Source: JACMQX01 sp044225675 (lineage in GTDB: Bacteria > Pseudomonadota > Gammaproteobacteria > Burkholderiales > Burkholderiaceae_C). Taken from it: a stretch of 64,000 bases of DNA. The notes below the pieces were generated by a model, which searched no databases, was not told the origin of the DNA, and saw nothing but the letters and a program-made list of their open reading frames with translations. The position numbers and the translations under genes were made by a program. The number at the start of each line of letters is the position of its first letter. The stretch's first letter is position 1. The stretch spans positions 93,999 through 157,998 of the forward strand of contig JBGAIH010000007.1 in the NCBI GenBank assembly GCA_044225675.1, in the 5' to 3' direction. Shown here piece by piece: positions 36,247 through 44,625 of the stretch.

Positions 36247-37518
36247 ATGACGCACGCATCCAGGCCCCAGGACGTCTCGCTGCCCACGCAGGCGAGCCGG
36301 CGCGACTTCATCCGCAAGGCGGGCGCGGCGGGCACCGCGTTCACATTCGCCAGCCTCGGCCACTCCGGCGTGTGGGCGGCCGGCTCGGACGCGCCCGAGA
36401 AGAAGGAAGTGAAGATCGGCTTCATCCCGCTGACGGACTGCGCCAGCGTCGTGATGGCCTCGGTGCTCGGCATCGACCAGAAGTACGGCGTGAAGATCAT
36501 CCCCTCCAAGGAAGCCTCCTGGGCCGGCGTGCGCGACAAGCTGGTCAATGGCGAACTGGACTTCGCCCATGTTCTGTACGGCCTCATCTACGGCGTGCAC
36601 ATGGGCACCGCCGGGCCGAAGAAGGACATGGCCATCCTCATGAGCCTGAACAACAACGGCCAGGCCATCACGCTGTCGAAGAAGCTGGCCGACAAGGGCG
36701 GCGTCGACGGCGCCAGCCTGGCCAAGGTCATGGCGGCTGAAAAGCGCGAATACACCTTTGCCCAGACCTTTCCGACCGGCACGCATGCGATGTGGCTGTA
36801 CTACTGGCTTGCCAGCTACGGCATCGACCCGTTCAAGGACGCCAAGGCCATCACCGTGCCGCCGCCCCAGATGGTGGCCAACATGCGCGTGGGCAACATG
36901 GACGGCTTCTGTGTCGGCGAGCCCTGGGGCCACCGCGCCATCATGGACGGCATCGGCATCACGGCCGTGACCACGCAGGACATCTGGCGCGACCATCCGG
37001 AAAAGACGCTGGGCACCACGGCCGACTTCGTCAAGAAGAACCCCAATACCGCGCGGGCCGTGACCGCCGCCATCCTGGAGGCCGGCAAATGGATCGATGC
37101 CGGCCTGCAGAACAAGATGAAGATGGCCGAAACCGTGGCCGACAAGAGCTACGTCAACACCGGCGTCGACGCCATCAACCAGCGCATCCTGGGCCGCTAC
37201 CAGAACGGCCTGGGCAAGACCTGGGACGACCCCAACCACATGAAGTTCTACAACGACGGTGCGGCGAACTTTCCCTACCTGTCCGACGGCATGTGGTTCC
37301 TCACCCAGCACAAGCGCTGGGGCCTGATCAAGGAGCACCCGGACTACCTGGGCATCGCCAAGCAGATCAACCAGATCGACATCTACAAGCAGGCCGCCGC
37401 CCAGACCAAGACCCCCGTGCCCAAGGACGTGATGCGCAGCAGCAAGCTGATCGACGGCACGGTGTGGGACGGCAAGGACCCGAAGAAGTACGCCGACTCG
37501 TTCAAGGTCAAGGCCTGA
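36247..37518 (+). CDS. nrtA: Nitrate ABC transporter substrate-binding protein
   Basis: A 423-residue CmpA/NrtA-family binding protein. A Tat signal is clear: ASRRDFIRKAG with arginines 18-19, then a hydrophobic stretch ending VWAAG. The mature protein begins KIGFIPLTDCASVVMA, and the ligand-site region FAQTFPTGTHAMWLYYWLAS is characteristic of nitrate binders. Start fixed by AAGGAG seven bases before ATG 36247. It is the first gene of nrtABC(D) and lies behind the sigma-54 promoter and ANTAR leader. Confidence 0.94.
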   Translation: MTHASRPQDVSLPTQASRRDFIRKAGAAGTAFTFASLGHSGVWAAGSDAPEKKEVKIGFIPLTDCASVVMASVLGIDQKYGVKIIPSKEASWAGVRDKLVNGELDFAHVLYGLIYGVHMGTAGPKKDMAILMSLNNNGQAITLSKKLADKGGVDGASLAKVMAAEKREYTFAQTFPTGTHAMWLYYWLASYGIDPFKDAKAITVPPPQMVANMRVGNMDGFCVGEPWGHRAIMDGIGITAVTTQDIWRDHPEKTLGTTADFVKKNPNTARAVTAAILEAGKWIDAGLQNKMKMAETVADKSYVNTGVDAINQRILGRYQNGLGKTWDDPNHMKFYNDGAANFPYLSDGMWFLTQHKRWGLIKEHPDYLGIAKQINQIDIYKQAAAQTKTPVPKDVMRSSKLIDGTVWDGKDPKKYADSFKVKA

Positions 37519-37540
37519 GCCGGCCCGCAGGAGCACCACC

Positions 37541-38572
37541 ATGGTCAGCGCCGTCTTTCACACCCCGCTCGAAGTCGCGGCAGTCCCCTCTGCGGGCGGC
37601 TCCGCACCGCACCGCGACGCCCGCAACAACCGGGAGAGCACCTCCGCCATGAGCCAGTCCGTTTCAGCCGACGCCTCGCCCACGCCGACGGCGGACCCCT
37701 CGGTGCAGGCGGACCCCTCGGTGCAGGCCTCGGCCGTGCCGCCAGGCGCCGCCGCTGCGGCGAGCCCGCGCGCCTCGCTGCCCCGCTTCGACGCGCGCGC
37801 TCTCGTGCTCAAGGTCCTGCCCCCGCTGCTCGGCCTGGGCCTGCTGGTGCTCGTCTGGGAGATCGTCTCGGCGCGCAGCACGACGGGCTTTCCCTCGCCG
37901 CTGGAGACCTGGCGCCAGGCGCTCACCGTGTTCAGCGACCCGTTCTACCAGAAGGGCCCCAACGATCAGGGCATCGGCTGGAACGTGCTGAGCTCGCTCA
38001 AGCGGGTGGCGCTGGGCTTCGGCCTGGCCGCGCTGGTGGGCATTCCGGCGGGCTTCATCATCGGCCGCTTCACCTTCATGAGCCGCATGTTCAACCCCAT
38101 CATCAGCCTGCTGCGCCCGGTCTCGCCGCTGGCCTGGCTGCCGATCGGGCTGCTGGTCTTCAAGGGGGCCAACCCGGCAGCCATCTGGACCATCTTCATC
38201 TGCTCGATCTGGCCCATGATCATCAACACCGCCGTCGGCGTGCAGCGCGTGCCCAGCGACTACATGAACGTGGCGCGCGTGCTCAACCTGTCGGAGTGGA
38301 AGATCTTCACCAGGATCCTGTTTCCTGCCGTGCTGCCCTACATGCTCACCGGGGTGCGTCTGGCCGTCGGTACGGCCTGGCTCGTGATCGTCGCAGCCGA
38401 AATGCTGACCGGCGGCGTGGGCATCGGCTTCTGGGTCTGGGACGAGTGGAACAACCTCAACGTCAAGAACATCATCATCGCGATCTTCATGATCGGAACG
38501 GTCGGCCTGGTGCTGGAGTTCGCGCTGATCTCGGTCGCCAAGGCCTTCACGTTCGAAGAGGTGAAATCATGA
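37541..38572 (+). CDS. nrtB: Nitrate ABC transporter permease
   Basis: A 343-residue inner-membrane permease of the NrtB/SsuC/TauC group. The EAA loop for ATPase contact is in FTRILFPAVLPYMLTGVRLAVG. About six helices start at residue ~88. The first 85 residues are an unusual low-complexity extension with a duplicated ADPSVQ. A GGAG precedes both the ATG at 37541 and a later in-frame ATG at 37649 (MSQSVSADAS), so the shorter 307-residue form is possible. The stop overlaps the ATPase start by four bases. Confidence 0.92.
   Translation: MVSAVFHTPLEVAAVPSAGGSAPHRDARNNRESTSAMSQSVSADASPTPTADPSVQADPSVQASAVPPGAAAAASPRASLPRFDARALVLKVLPPLLGLGLLVLVWEIVSARSTTGFPSPLETWRQALTVFSDPFYQKGPNDQGIGWNVLSSLKRVALGFGLAALVGIPAGFIIGRFTFMSRMFNPIISLLRPVSPLAWLPIGLLVFKGANPAAIWTIFICSIWPMIINTAVGVQRVPSDYMNVARVLNLSEWKIFTRILFPAVLPYMLTGVRLAVGTAWLVIVAAEMLTGGVGIGFWVWDEWNNLNVKNIIIAIFMIGTVGLVLEFALISVAKAFTFEEVKS
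37691..37726 (+). repeat. 18-bp tandem duplication in nrtB
   Basis: Two exact adjacent copies of GCGGACCCCTCGGTGCAG (37691-37708, 37709-37726), encoding the repeated ADPSVQ in the N-terminal extension of NrtB. It keeps the frame. Confidence 0.85.
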
Positions 38573-39408
38573 GCATCGAATCGCTGAACGAAAAATACAT
38601 CGAGATCCAGAGCGTCGAGCAGACCTTCAGGACGGCCCGCGGCCCGTTCCAGGCGCTGCGCGACATCAACCTCACCGTCGCCAAGGGCGAGTTCGTGGCG
38701 CTGATCGGCCACTCCGGCTGCGGCAAATCCACCCTGCTGAACCTGATCGCCGGCCTCACCACGCCGACCCATGGCGCCCTGCTGTGCGCCAACCGCGAGA
38801 TCGCCGGCCCCGGCCCGGAGCGCGCCGTGGTGTTCCAGAACCATTCGCTGCTGCCCTGGCTGACCTGTTACGAAAATATTTACCTGGCGGTTGAACGGGT
38901 CTTCGGCCAGAGCCGCGAGGCCGGCGTGCGGGCCGAATCCAGGGCCCAGCTCAAGGCCCGCACCGAAGCCGCGCTCGCGCTGGTCGGCCTGACCGCGGCG
39001 GCGTCCAAGCGCCCCGGCGAGATCTCCGGCGGCATGAAGCAGCGCGTGGGCATCGCCCGTGCGCTGTCCATGGAGCCCAAGGTGCTGCTCATGGACGAGC
39101 CCTTCGGCGCACTGGACGCGCTCACCCGCGCCAAGCTGCAGGACGAACTGCTGGGCATCGTTGCGGCCACCCAGAGCACCGTCGTCATGGTCACCCATGA
39201 CGTGGACGAGGCGGTGCTGCTGTCCGACCGCATCGTGATGATGACCAACGGCCCGTCGGCCACGATTGGCGAGATTCTTGCTGTGAACCTGCCGCGCCCC
39301 CGCAACCGGGTCGAACTGGTGGAGGACGCGCAGTACGTTCATTGCCGAAAGGCCGTCATCGACTTCCTCTACACGCGCCAGGCGCACGTCGAGAAGCAGG
39401 CGGCCTGA
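38569..39408 (+). CDS. nrtD: Nitrate ABC transporter ATP-binding protein
   Basis: A 279-residue ABC ATPase. Walker A GHSGCGKST at 47-55, Q-loop VFQNHSLLPW, signature ISGGMKQR, Walker B VLLMDEP and H-loop VTHD are intact. It energises NrtAB. It is the short form without the NrtA-like C-terminal domain found in cyanobacterial NrtC, so it corresponds to NrtD in domain content although often named NrtC/D. Translationally coupled to nrtB by ATGA. Confidence 0.93.
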   Translation: MSIESLNEKYIEIQSVEQTFRTARGPFQALRDINLTVAKGEFVALIGHSGCGKSTLLNLIAGLTTPTHGALLCANREIAGPGPERAVVFQNHSLLPWLTCYENIYLAVERVFGQSREAGVRAESRAQLKARTEAALALVGLTAAASKRPGEISGGMKQRVGIARALSMEPKVLLMDEPFGALDALTRAKLQDELLGIVAATQSTVVMVTHDVDEAVLLSDRIVMMTNGPSATIGEILAVNLPRPRNRVELVEDAQYVHCRKAVIDFLYTRQAHVEKQAA

Positions 39409-39442
39409 GTCCCCGGCGTTCGCGCCGGACCCGAGGAGAAGC

Positions 39443-41566
39443 TTGTCCGCCGCCCTGTCCGCCGTTGCCACCCCGCCTGCCGCCGCAGCATCGGATGCGG
39501 GTTCCCGCCCTGACGCCGGCGACCGCCTGCGCCGCCATGGTGCGCTGCTGGGCGCGACGGCTGCCTTCGCCCTGCTCGTCTTCGGTCTGCTGACCATGAC
39601 GTTCTACACCTCGGCGGCCGCCATGCAGGACCTCGCCGCCAGCCGGCTGGCCGGCCGCCAGCTCGGCGCGTCGCAGCGGATCGCCCGCACGCTGCTGGAG
39701 CTGGACGCCATGCGCTCTGCCGGCCAGGCCTACCGGGCCGGCACCCTCACCGAACTGCGCAATGCCACCGCCACACTCCAGGCCGCGCTGGGCACGCTGC
39801 GCAGCGGCGGCACGATGACCGGCACCGACGGCCGGGCCTTCACCCTCGATCCGGCCGAGACCCCGCGCACGCGCGAACTGCTGGACCGGCTGCAGACCCT
39901 CTGGAAGAGCTACCAGGAAAGGCTCGTGCCCCTGCAGGCCAACGACTTCAGCGCGGCCCAGCTGAGCGATGCGCTCGCCTACAGCCAGGCCAACAACGCG
40001 GCCATCCTTGCCGTCGGCGGCGACCTCGTCGAGGAGCTTCAGCAGCAGGGCGTCAACCGTTCCGTCGAAGCGCGGCGCTTTCTCACCGGCGGCGTCGTGC
40101 TGGCGCTGGCGCTGTTCGTCCTCATTCTGCTGATGCTGCTGCACCGCCTGCGCGTGACGCAGGAAAAGGGCGAGGCCGCCACCGAGATGACGCGGGAAAT
40201 CCTGTCGAGCGTGCGCGAAGGCGTGCTGATGCTGATGCCCGACTACAGCATCGGCCCGCGCCTGTCGCGCTCGGCGCATGGCATGTTCGGCCGCACGCTC
40301 CACGTGGGCGACGACTTCTTCAGCCAGCTCGCCCCGCTGGTCAACGAGAAAGTCCGCATGGATGCCCGCGCCTATGTGGGCAAGCTGTTCGGCCCGCAGA
40401 CGCCCGACGGCGTCATCCACGAGACCAATCCGCTGCATGCGGTCGAAGTCTCGGCGCGCACCAAACTGGGACAGATGGCGCGACGCCACCTGTCGTTCCA
40501 GTTCCACCGCATGTACACCGACGGCATGGTGGATCACCTGCTCGTGACCATCCAGGACACGACGGCGCGCACCGAAACGGAGCGCAAGCTGCACGAGGAG
40601 CGGGTGCGGGCGCAGAAGGACTTCGCGATGCTGCTGACCGCCTTCGATGCCGATCCGGCGGTGCTGCGGCAGTTCGTGGAACGCGCCGAAGCCTGCCTGC
40701 TCGAAGTCAACGACATGCTCGGCAGCGCCCCGTCCACGCAGGGCGACGCTGCCGTGGTGCGGCTGCTCGACCGCGCCACGCGGCGCATCCACGCTCTGGG
40801 CCGCGATGCGGCATCGATCAGCCTCGACAGCCTGGCGGCCATGGCGCGCCAGTTCGAGTCCGAACTGCATCGCATCCAGGTCGCGGGCGGCAATGCACAG
40901 GCCATGGTCATCGGGCTGCAGGGCCTGCATCAGCCGCTGTCCGACATGCTCGGCAAGCTCGGCTCGCTCAAGGGCCTGGCCCGTTCCCAGCGCCTCGTCG
41001 CCGAGGGCATGCCCGGTGAGCCGATCAACGACACCCTCGTGCGGACCGCCCGCGAAGCGGCGCAGGCCGGTGAGCGCGAGGTCGAGCCCATGGTGCGCAT
41101 GGGCAGCCACAGCGACCTGGAGCGCGACGCCCGCCACCTGGTCCGCGAGATCGCGATCCAGCTCACGCGGCACGCCGTCGCCCATGGCATCGAGTCGCCG
41201 GCCGAACGGCAGGCCGCGGGCAAGCCGGCCGCCGGCCGCATCGAGGTCACGCTGGTGCGCGGCGAGACCGACTGGACCCTGTCGGTCCGCGACGACGGCG
41301 GCGGCATCAGCGCGGCGCGCGTCAAGCAGCGCCTGATCGAGCTGGGCTGGTTCAGCGCGCCGCAGCTCGACAGCTTCGACGATCGGCAGATCGTGGCCCA
41401 CATCTTCAAGCCCGGCTTCTCGATGGCCGAGGCCGGCCCCGACGCGCCGGGCCGCAGCGTTGGCCTGGACGTGGTTCAGGCCAACGTGCAGCGCCTGGGC
41501 GGCCGCATGACGGTGTCGGCCGTGCCGGGCCAGTCCACCGAGTTCCGCATCCGCTTTCCGGTCTGA
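39443..41566 (+). CDS. Membrane sensor with PilJ/NarX-like N-terminus and CheA-like ATPase domain
   Basis: A 707-residue protein with membrane helices at ~36-54 and ~214-234 around a periplasmic helical region. That region starts LAGRQLGASQRIART (69-83), very like the LAGRQRMLSQR motif of PilJ-type domains, which are related to the nitrate-binding P-box of NarX. The cytoplasmic part has a PAS-like stretch (~255-375), an HPt-like helix with H450, and a CheA-like HATPase (G1 box DDGGGI 617-622, GRSVGLDVV 670-678). The N-box reads TRHAVAHGIE: the usual metal-binding Asn is His577. Start is TTG at 39443, fixed by GAGGAG directly upstream. No receiver gene is adjacent. Catalytic competence is uncertain. 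Confidence 0.8.
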   Translation: MSAALSAVATPPAAAASDAGSRPDAGDRLRRHGALLGATAAFALLVFGLLTMTFYTSAAAMQDLAASRLAGRQLGASQRIARTLLELDAMRSAGQAYRAGTLTELRNATATLQAALGTLRSGGTMTGTDGRAFTLDPAETPRTRELLDRLQTLWKSYQERLVPLQANDFSAAQLSDALAYSQANNAAILAVGGDLVEELQQQGVNRSVEARRFLTGGVVLALALFVLILLMLLHRLRVTQEKGEAATEMTREILSSVREGVLMLMPDYSIGPRLSRSAHGMFGRTLHVGDDFFSQLAPLVNEKVRMDARAYVGKLFGPQTPDGVIHETNPLHAVEVSARTKLGQMARRHLSFQFHRMYTDGMVDHLLVTIQDTTARTETERKLHEERVRAQKDFAMLLTAFDADPAVLRQFVERAEACLLEVNDMLGSAPSTQGDAAVVRLLDRATRRIHALGRDAASISLDSLAAMARQFESELHRIQVAGGNAQAMVIGLQGLHQPLSDMLGKLGSLKGLARSQRLVAEGMPGEPINDTLVRTAREAAQAGEREVEPMVRMGSHSDLERDARHLVREIAIQLTRHAVAHGIESPAERQAAGKPAAGRIEVTLVRGETDWTLSVRDDGGGISAARVKQRLIELGWFSAPQLDSFDDRQIVAHIFKPGFSMAEAGPDAPGRSVGLDVVQANVQRLGGRMTVSAVPGQSTEFRIRFPV

Positions 41567-41593
41567 GCGCAGCGCTCGCTGCGGGGCGACGGC

Positions 41594-41609
41594 TGGCACG
41601 GAAACTGCT
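41594..41609 (+). promoter_or_regulatory. Sigma-54 promoter of the nirB operon
   Basis: TGGCACGGAAACTGCT fits the RpoN consensus with one mismatch; GG (41595-41596) and GC (41607-41608) are 10 bases apart. The start point would be near 41620, three bases before the first leader hairpin, the same geometry as at nrtA. Confidence 0.8.
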
Positions 41610-41621
41610 CAAACCTGTCCA

Positions 41622-41665
41622 TCAGGTGCAACGCCGCACCTGGACCGTGCATCGATCGCGCGGTC
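41622..41665 (+). promoter_or_regulatory. ANTAR-type leader upstream of nirB
   Basis: P1: CAGGTGC (41623-41629) and GCACCTG (41636-41642) form a perfect 7-bp stem closing the hexaloop AACGCC (A1, G4), extendable by a T-G pair. A second hairpin follows immediately: GACCGTGC (41643-41650) and GCGCGGTC (41658-41665), eight pairs with one T-G, closing ATCGATC. That loop also has A1 and G4 but is seven bases long, so P2 is less certain than at nrtA, and its overlap with the terminator is not obvious. Confidence 0.68.
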
Positions 41666-41700
41666 ATGCGCACGACGCTGTGTGCTGTCTCGTACCAACA

Positions 41701-41731
41701 AGCCGGTCCGGCCGCACCGCCGGGCTTTTGT
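41701..41731 (+). terminator. Putative leader terminator upstream of nirB
   Basis: AAGCC (41701-41705 region) pairs with GGCTT near 41724-41728, with further GG/CC pairing inside across a one-base bulge, followed by TTTTGTT. It lies about 28 bases before the nirB ATG. Stem less regular than the nrtA terminator. Confidence 0.5.
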
Positions 41732-41757
41732 TCAAGACACACACGAAGAGTCTGCGC

Positions 41758-44211
41758 ATGAAAAAGATGAAACTCGTCATGATCGGCAATGGCATGGCCG
41801 GCGTCCGCACGATCGAGGAACTGCTCAAGATCGCGCCGCACCTGTACGACATCACCGTCTTCGGCGCCGAACCCCACCCCAACTACAACCGCGTCCTGCT
41901 GTCGCCCGTGCTGGCCGGTGAACAGACGCTCGACGAGATCGTGCTGAACTCCTGGGACTGGTACCGTGACAACGGCATCACCCTGCACGCCGGCAAGAAA
42001 GTCACCGAGGTCGACCGGGTGCGCCGCATCGTGCGCGCCGAGGACGGCACCGAAGCCGCCTACGACCGCCTGCTGATCTGCACCGGCTCCACGCCCTTCA
42101 TCCTGCCGGTGCCGGGCAAGGACCTGCAAGGCGTCATCGCCTACCGCGACATCGCCGACACCAACGCCATGATCGAGGCCTCGCAGAAGTTCAAGCGCGC
42201 CGTCGTCATCGGCGGCGGCCTGCTGGGCCTCGAAGCGGCCAACGGCCTGATGCTGCGCGGCATGGACGTCACGGTCGTGCACGTCATGCCCTGGCTGATG
42301 GAGCGCCAGCTCGACGACGTGGCCGGCCGCATGCTGCAGAAGTCGCTGGAGGACCGGGGCCTGCGCTTCATGATCGGCGCGCAGACCGAAGCGCTGATTC
42401 CCGACCGCGACGGCCGCGTGATGGCGATCCGCTTCAAGGACGGCACCGAGCTGCCCACCGATCTGGTCGTCATGGCCGTGGGCATCCGGCCCAACACGGC
42501 ACTGGCCGAGGCCATGCGCCTGCACGTCAACCGGGGCATCGTGGTGACCGACACGCTGCAGACCGTGACCGACGCGCGCATCTATGCCGTCGGCGAATGT
42601 GCGGCCCACCGCGGCATCGCCTACGGTCTCGTGGCGCCGCTGTTCGAGCAGGCCAAGGTGGCGGCCAACCACCTGGCGCAGTTCGGCATCGGCCGCTACA
42701 GCGGCTCGCTCACCTCCACCAAGCTCAAGGTCACCGGCATCGACCTGTTCTCGGCCGGCCAGTTCATGGGCGGCGACGGCACGGAGGAGATCGTCATGAG
42801 CGACCCCTTCGGCGGCGTCTACAAGAAGCTGGTCATCAAGGACGACAAGCTGGTCGGCGCCTGCCTGTACGGCGACACGGTCGACGGCAGCTGGTACTTC
42901 AAGCTGCTGCGCGACGGACGCAGCATCGCCGACATCCGCGACCGGCTGGTGTTCGGCGAGTCCAACATCGGCGACGCCGGCCACGAAGGCCACAGCAAGG
43001 CCGCTGCGATGCCCGACGACGCCGAAGTCTGCGGCTGCAACGGCGTGAACAAGGGCTCCATCTGCAAGGCCATCAAGGAAAAGGGTCTGTTCACCCTCGA
43101 CGAAGTGCGCAAGCACACCAAGGCCAGCGCGTCCTGCGGCTCCTGCACCGGGCTGGTCGAGCAGATCCTCATGTTCACCGCAGGCGGCGACTACTCCGCC
43201 ACGCCCCGCAAGAAGGCCGTCTGCGGCTGTACCGACCACAGCCACCAGGACGTGCGCGACGCCATTCGCGCCAACCGGCTGCTCACCATCGCCGACACCT
43301 TCCGCTTCCTGGAGTGGCGCACGCCCGACGGCTGCGCGACCTGCCGGCCCGCGCTCAACTACTACCTGATCAGCACCTGGCCGAAGGAGGCGAAGGACGA
43401 TCCGCAGAGCCGATACATCAACGAGCGCAGCCACGCCAACATCCAGAAGGACGGCACCTACAGCGTCATCCCGCGCATGTGGGGCGGCGAGACCACGGCC
43501 GACGAACTGCGGCGCATCGCCGATGCGGTGGACAAATACAAGATCCCCACGGTCAAGGTCACCGGCGGCCAGCGCATCGACCTGCTGGGCGTGAAGAAGG
43601 AAGACCTGCAGGCCGTCTGGCGCGACATCGGCATGCCCTCGGGCCATGCCTACGCCAAGGCCCTGCGCACGGTGAAGACCTGCGTCGGCAGCGAATGGTG
43701 CCGCTTCGGCACGCAGGACAGCACGCAGATGGGCAAGGACCTGGAACGCGCGATGTGGCGCATGTATGCGCCGCACAAGGTCAAGTTCGCCGTCAGCGGC
43801 TGCCCGCGCAACTGCGCGGAGTCGGGCATCAAGGACGTGGGCATCATCGGCGTCGACTCCGGCTGGGAGATGTACGTCGGCGGCAACGGCGGCATCAAGA
43901 CCGAGGTGGCGCAGTTCTTCACCAAGCTGCGCACGCGCGAGGAAGTGCTGGAGTACACCGGCGCCTTCATGCAGCTGTACCGCGAGGAAGGCTGGTACCT
44001 GGAGCGCACGGTCCACTACATCGGGCGCGTCGGGCTCGACTACGTCAAAAAGCGCATCCTCGACGACCACGAGGGCCGCCGGGCCCTGTGGGAGCGGCTG
44101 CAGTTCAGCCTCGACGGCGAGCCCGATCCCTGGTTCGAGCATGGCAAGGCGGCGGTCGACACGCGCCAGTTCAGGCCCATCGCGGCGGCTCTCGAAGGAG
44201 CATCCGCATGA
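41758..44211 (+). CDS. nirB: Assimilatory nitrite reductase [NAD(P)H], large subunit
   Basis: An 817-residue cytoplasmic siroheme enzyme reducing nitrite to ammonium with NAD(P)H. Domains in order: FAD/NAD pyridine reductase (GNGMAGVRT at the N-terminus, VVIGGGLLGLEAA for NAD), a BFD-like [2Fe-2S] domain (C425, C427 and later CGSC), a second BFD-like segment (C489, C491, CATC), then the siroheme/[4Fe-4S] domain with ligands C642, C648, C682 and C686. Start at ATG 41758. Overlaps nirD by four bases. Needs siroheme, supplied in part by cobA downstream. Confidence 0.96.
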   Translation: MKKMKLVMIGNGMAGVRTIEELLKIAPHLYDITVFGAEPHPNYNRVLLSPVLAGEQTLDEIVLNSWDWYRDNGITLHAGKKVTEVDRVRRIVRAEDGTEAAYDRLLICTGSTPFILPVPGKDLQGVIAYRDIADTNAMIEASQKFKRAVVIGGGLLGLEAANGLMLRGMDVTVVHVMPWLMERQLDDVAGRMLQKSLEDRGLRFMIGAQTEALIPDRDGRVMAIRFKDGTELPTDLVVMAVGIRPNTALAEAMRLHVNRGIVVTDTLQTVTDARIYAVGECAAHRGIAYGLVAPLFEQAKVAANHLAQFGIGRYSGSLTSTKLKVTGIDLFSAGQFMGGDGTEEIVMSDPFGGVYKKLVIKDDKLVGACLYGDTVDGSWYFKLLRDGRSIADIRDRLVFGESNIGDAGHEGHSKAAAMPDDAEVCGCNGVNKGSICKAIKEKGLFTLDEVRKHTKASASCGSCTGLVEQILMFTAGGDYSATPRKKAVCGCTDHSHQDVRDAIRANRLLTIADTFRFLEWRTPDGCATCRPALNYYLISTWPKEAKDDPQSRYINERSHANIQKDGTYSVIPRMWGGETTADELRRIADAVDKYKIPTVKVTGGQRIDLLGVKKEDLQAVWRDIGMPSGHAYAKALRTVKTCVGSEWCRFGTQDSTQMGKDLERAMWRMYAPHKVKFAVSGCPRNCAESGIKDVGIIGVDSGWEMYVGGNGGIKTEVAQFFTKLRTREEVLEYTGAFMQLYREEGWYLERTVHYIGRVGLDYVKKRILDDHEGRRALWERLQFSLDGEPDPWFEHGKAAVDTRQFRPIAAALEGASA

Positions 44212-44618
44212 GCAACATGAGCGACTGGAAAGTGATCTGCCGCGTCGAGGACATCCCGGTGCTTGGCGCGCGGCGGGTGGCGCGCCCTCTGGGCGCCGAC
44301 GTGGCCGTCTTCCGCAATGCCGAGGACCAGGTCTTCGCGCTGCTCGACCGCTGCCCGCACAAGGGCGGCCCGCTGTCGCAGGGCATCGTGTTCGGCACCA
44401 GCGTGGCCTGCCCCCTGCACAACTGGACGATCAGCCTCGACGACGGCTGCGCCCGCGCGCCCGATGAGGGTTGCGCGCAGAAGTTCGCCTGCAAGGTCGA
44501 AGCCGGCCAGGTGCACCTCGACCCGCGCGAGCTGGCGACGCTGGCCATCGATCCGCCGGCCGCGTCACCGGCCTGCGCACCGGACCCCTCCCCGGCTTCC
44601 ACCCCCGCATCCCACTGA
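44208..44618 (+). CDS. nirD: Nitrite reductase small subunit (Rieske type)
   Basis: A 136-residue partner of NirB. The Rieske pattern is complete (C49-P-H51 and C68-P-L-H71), so it may bind a [2Fe-2S] cluster; in many assimilatory NirD proteins these ligands are lost. The C-terminal 25 residues are a Pro/Ala/Ser tail. GAAGGAG lies before the ATG, which overlaps the nirB stop. Confidence 0.93.
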   Translation: MSNMSDWKVICRVEDIPVLGARRVARPLGADVAVFRNAEDQVFALLDRCPHKGGPLSQGIVFGTSVACPLHNWTISLDDGCARAPDEGCAQKFACKVEAGQVHLDPRELATLAIDPPAASPACAPDPSPASTPASH

Positions 44619-44625
44619 GCCGCAC

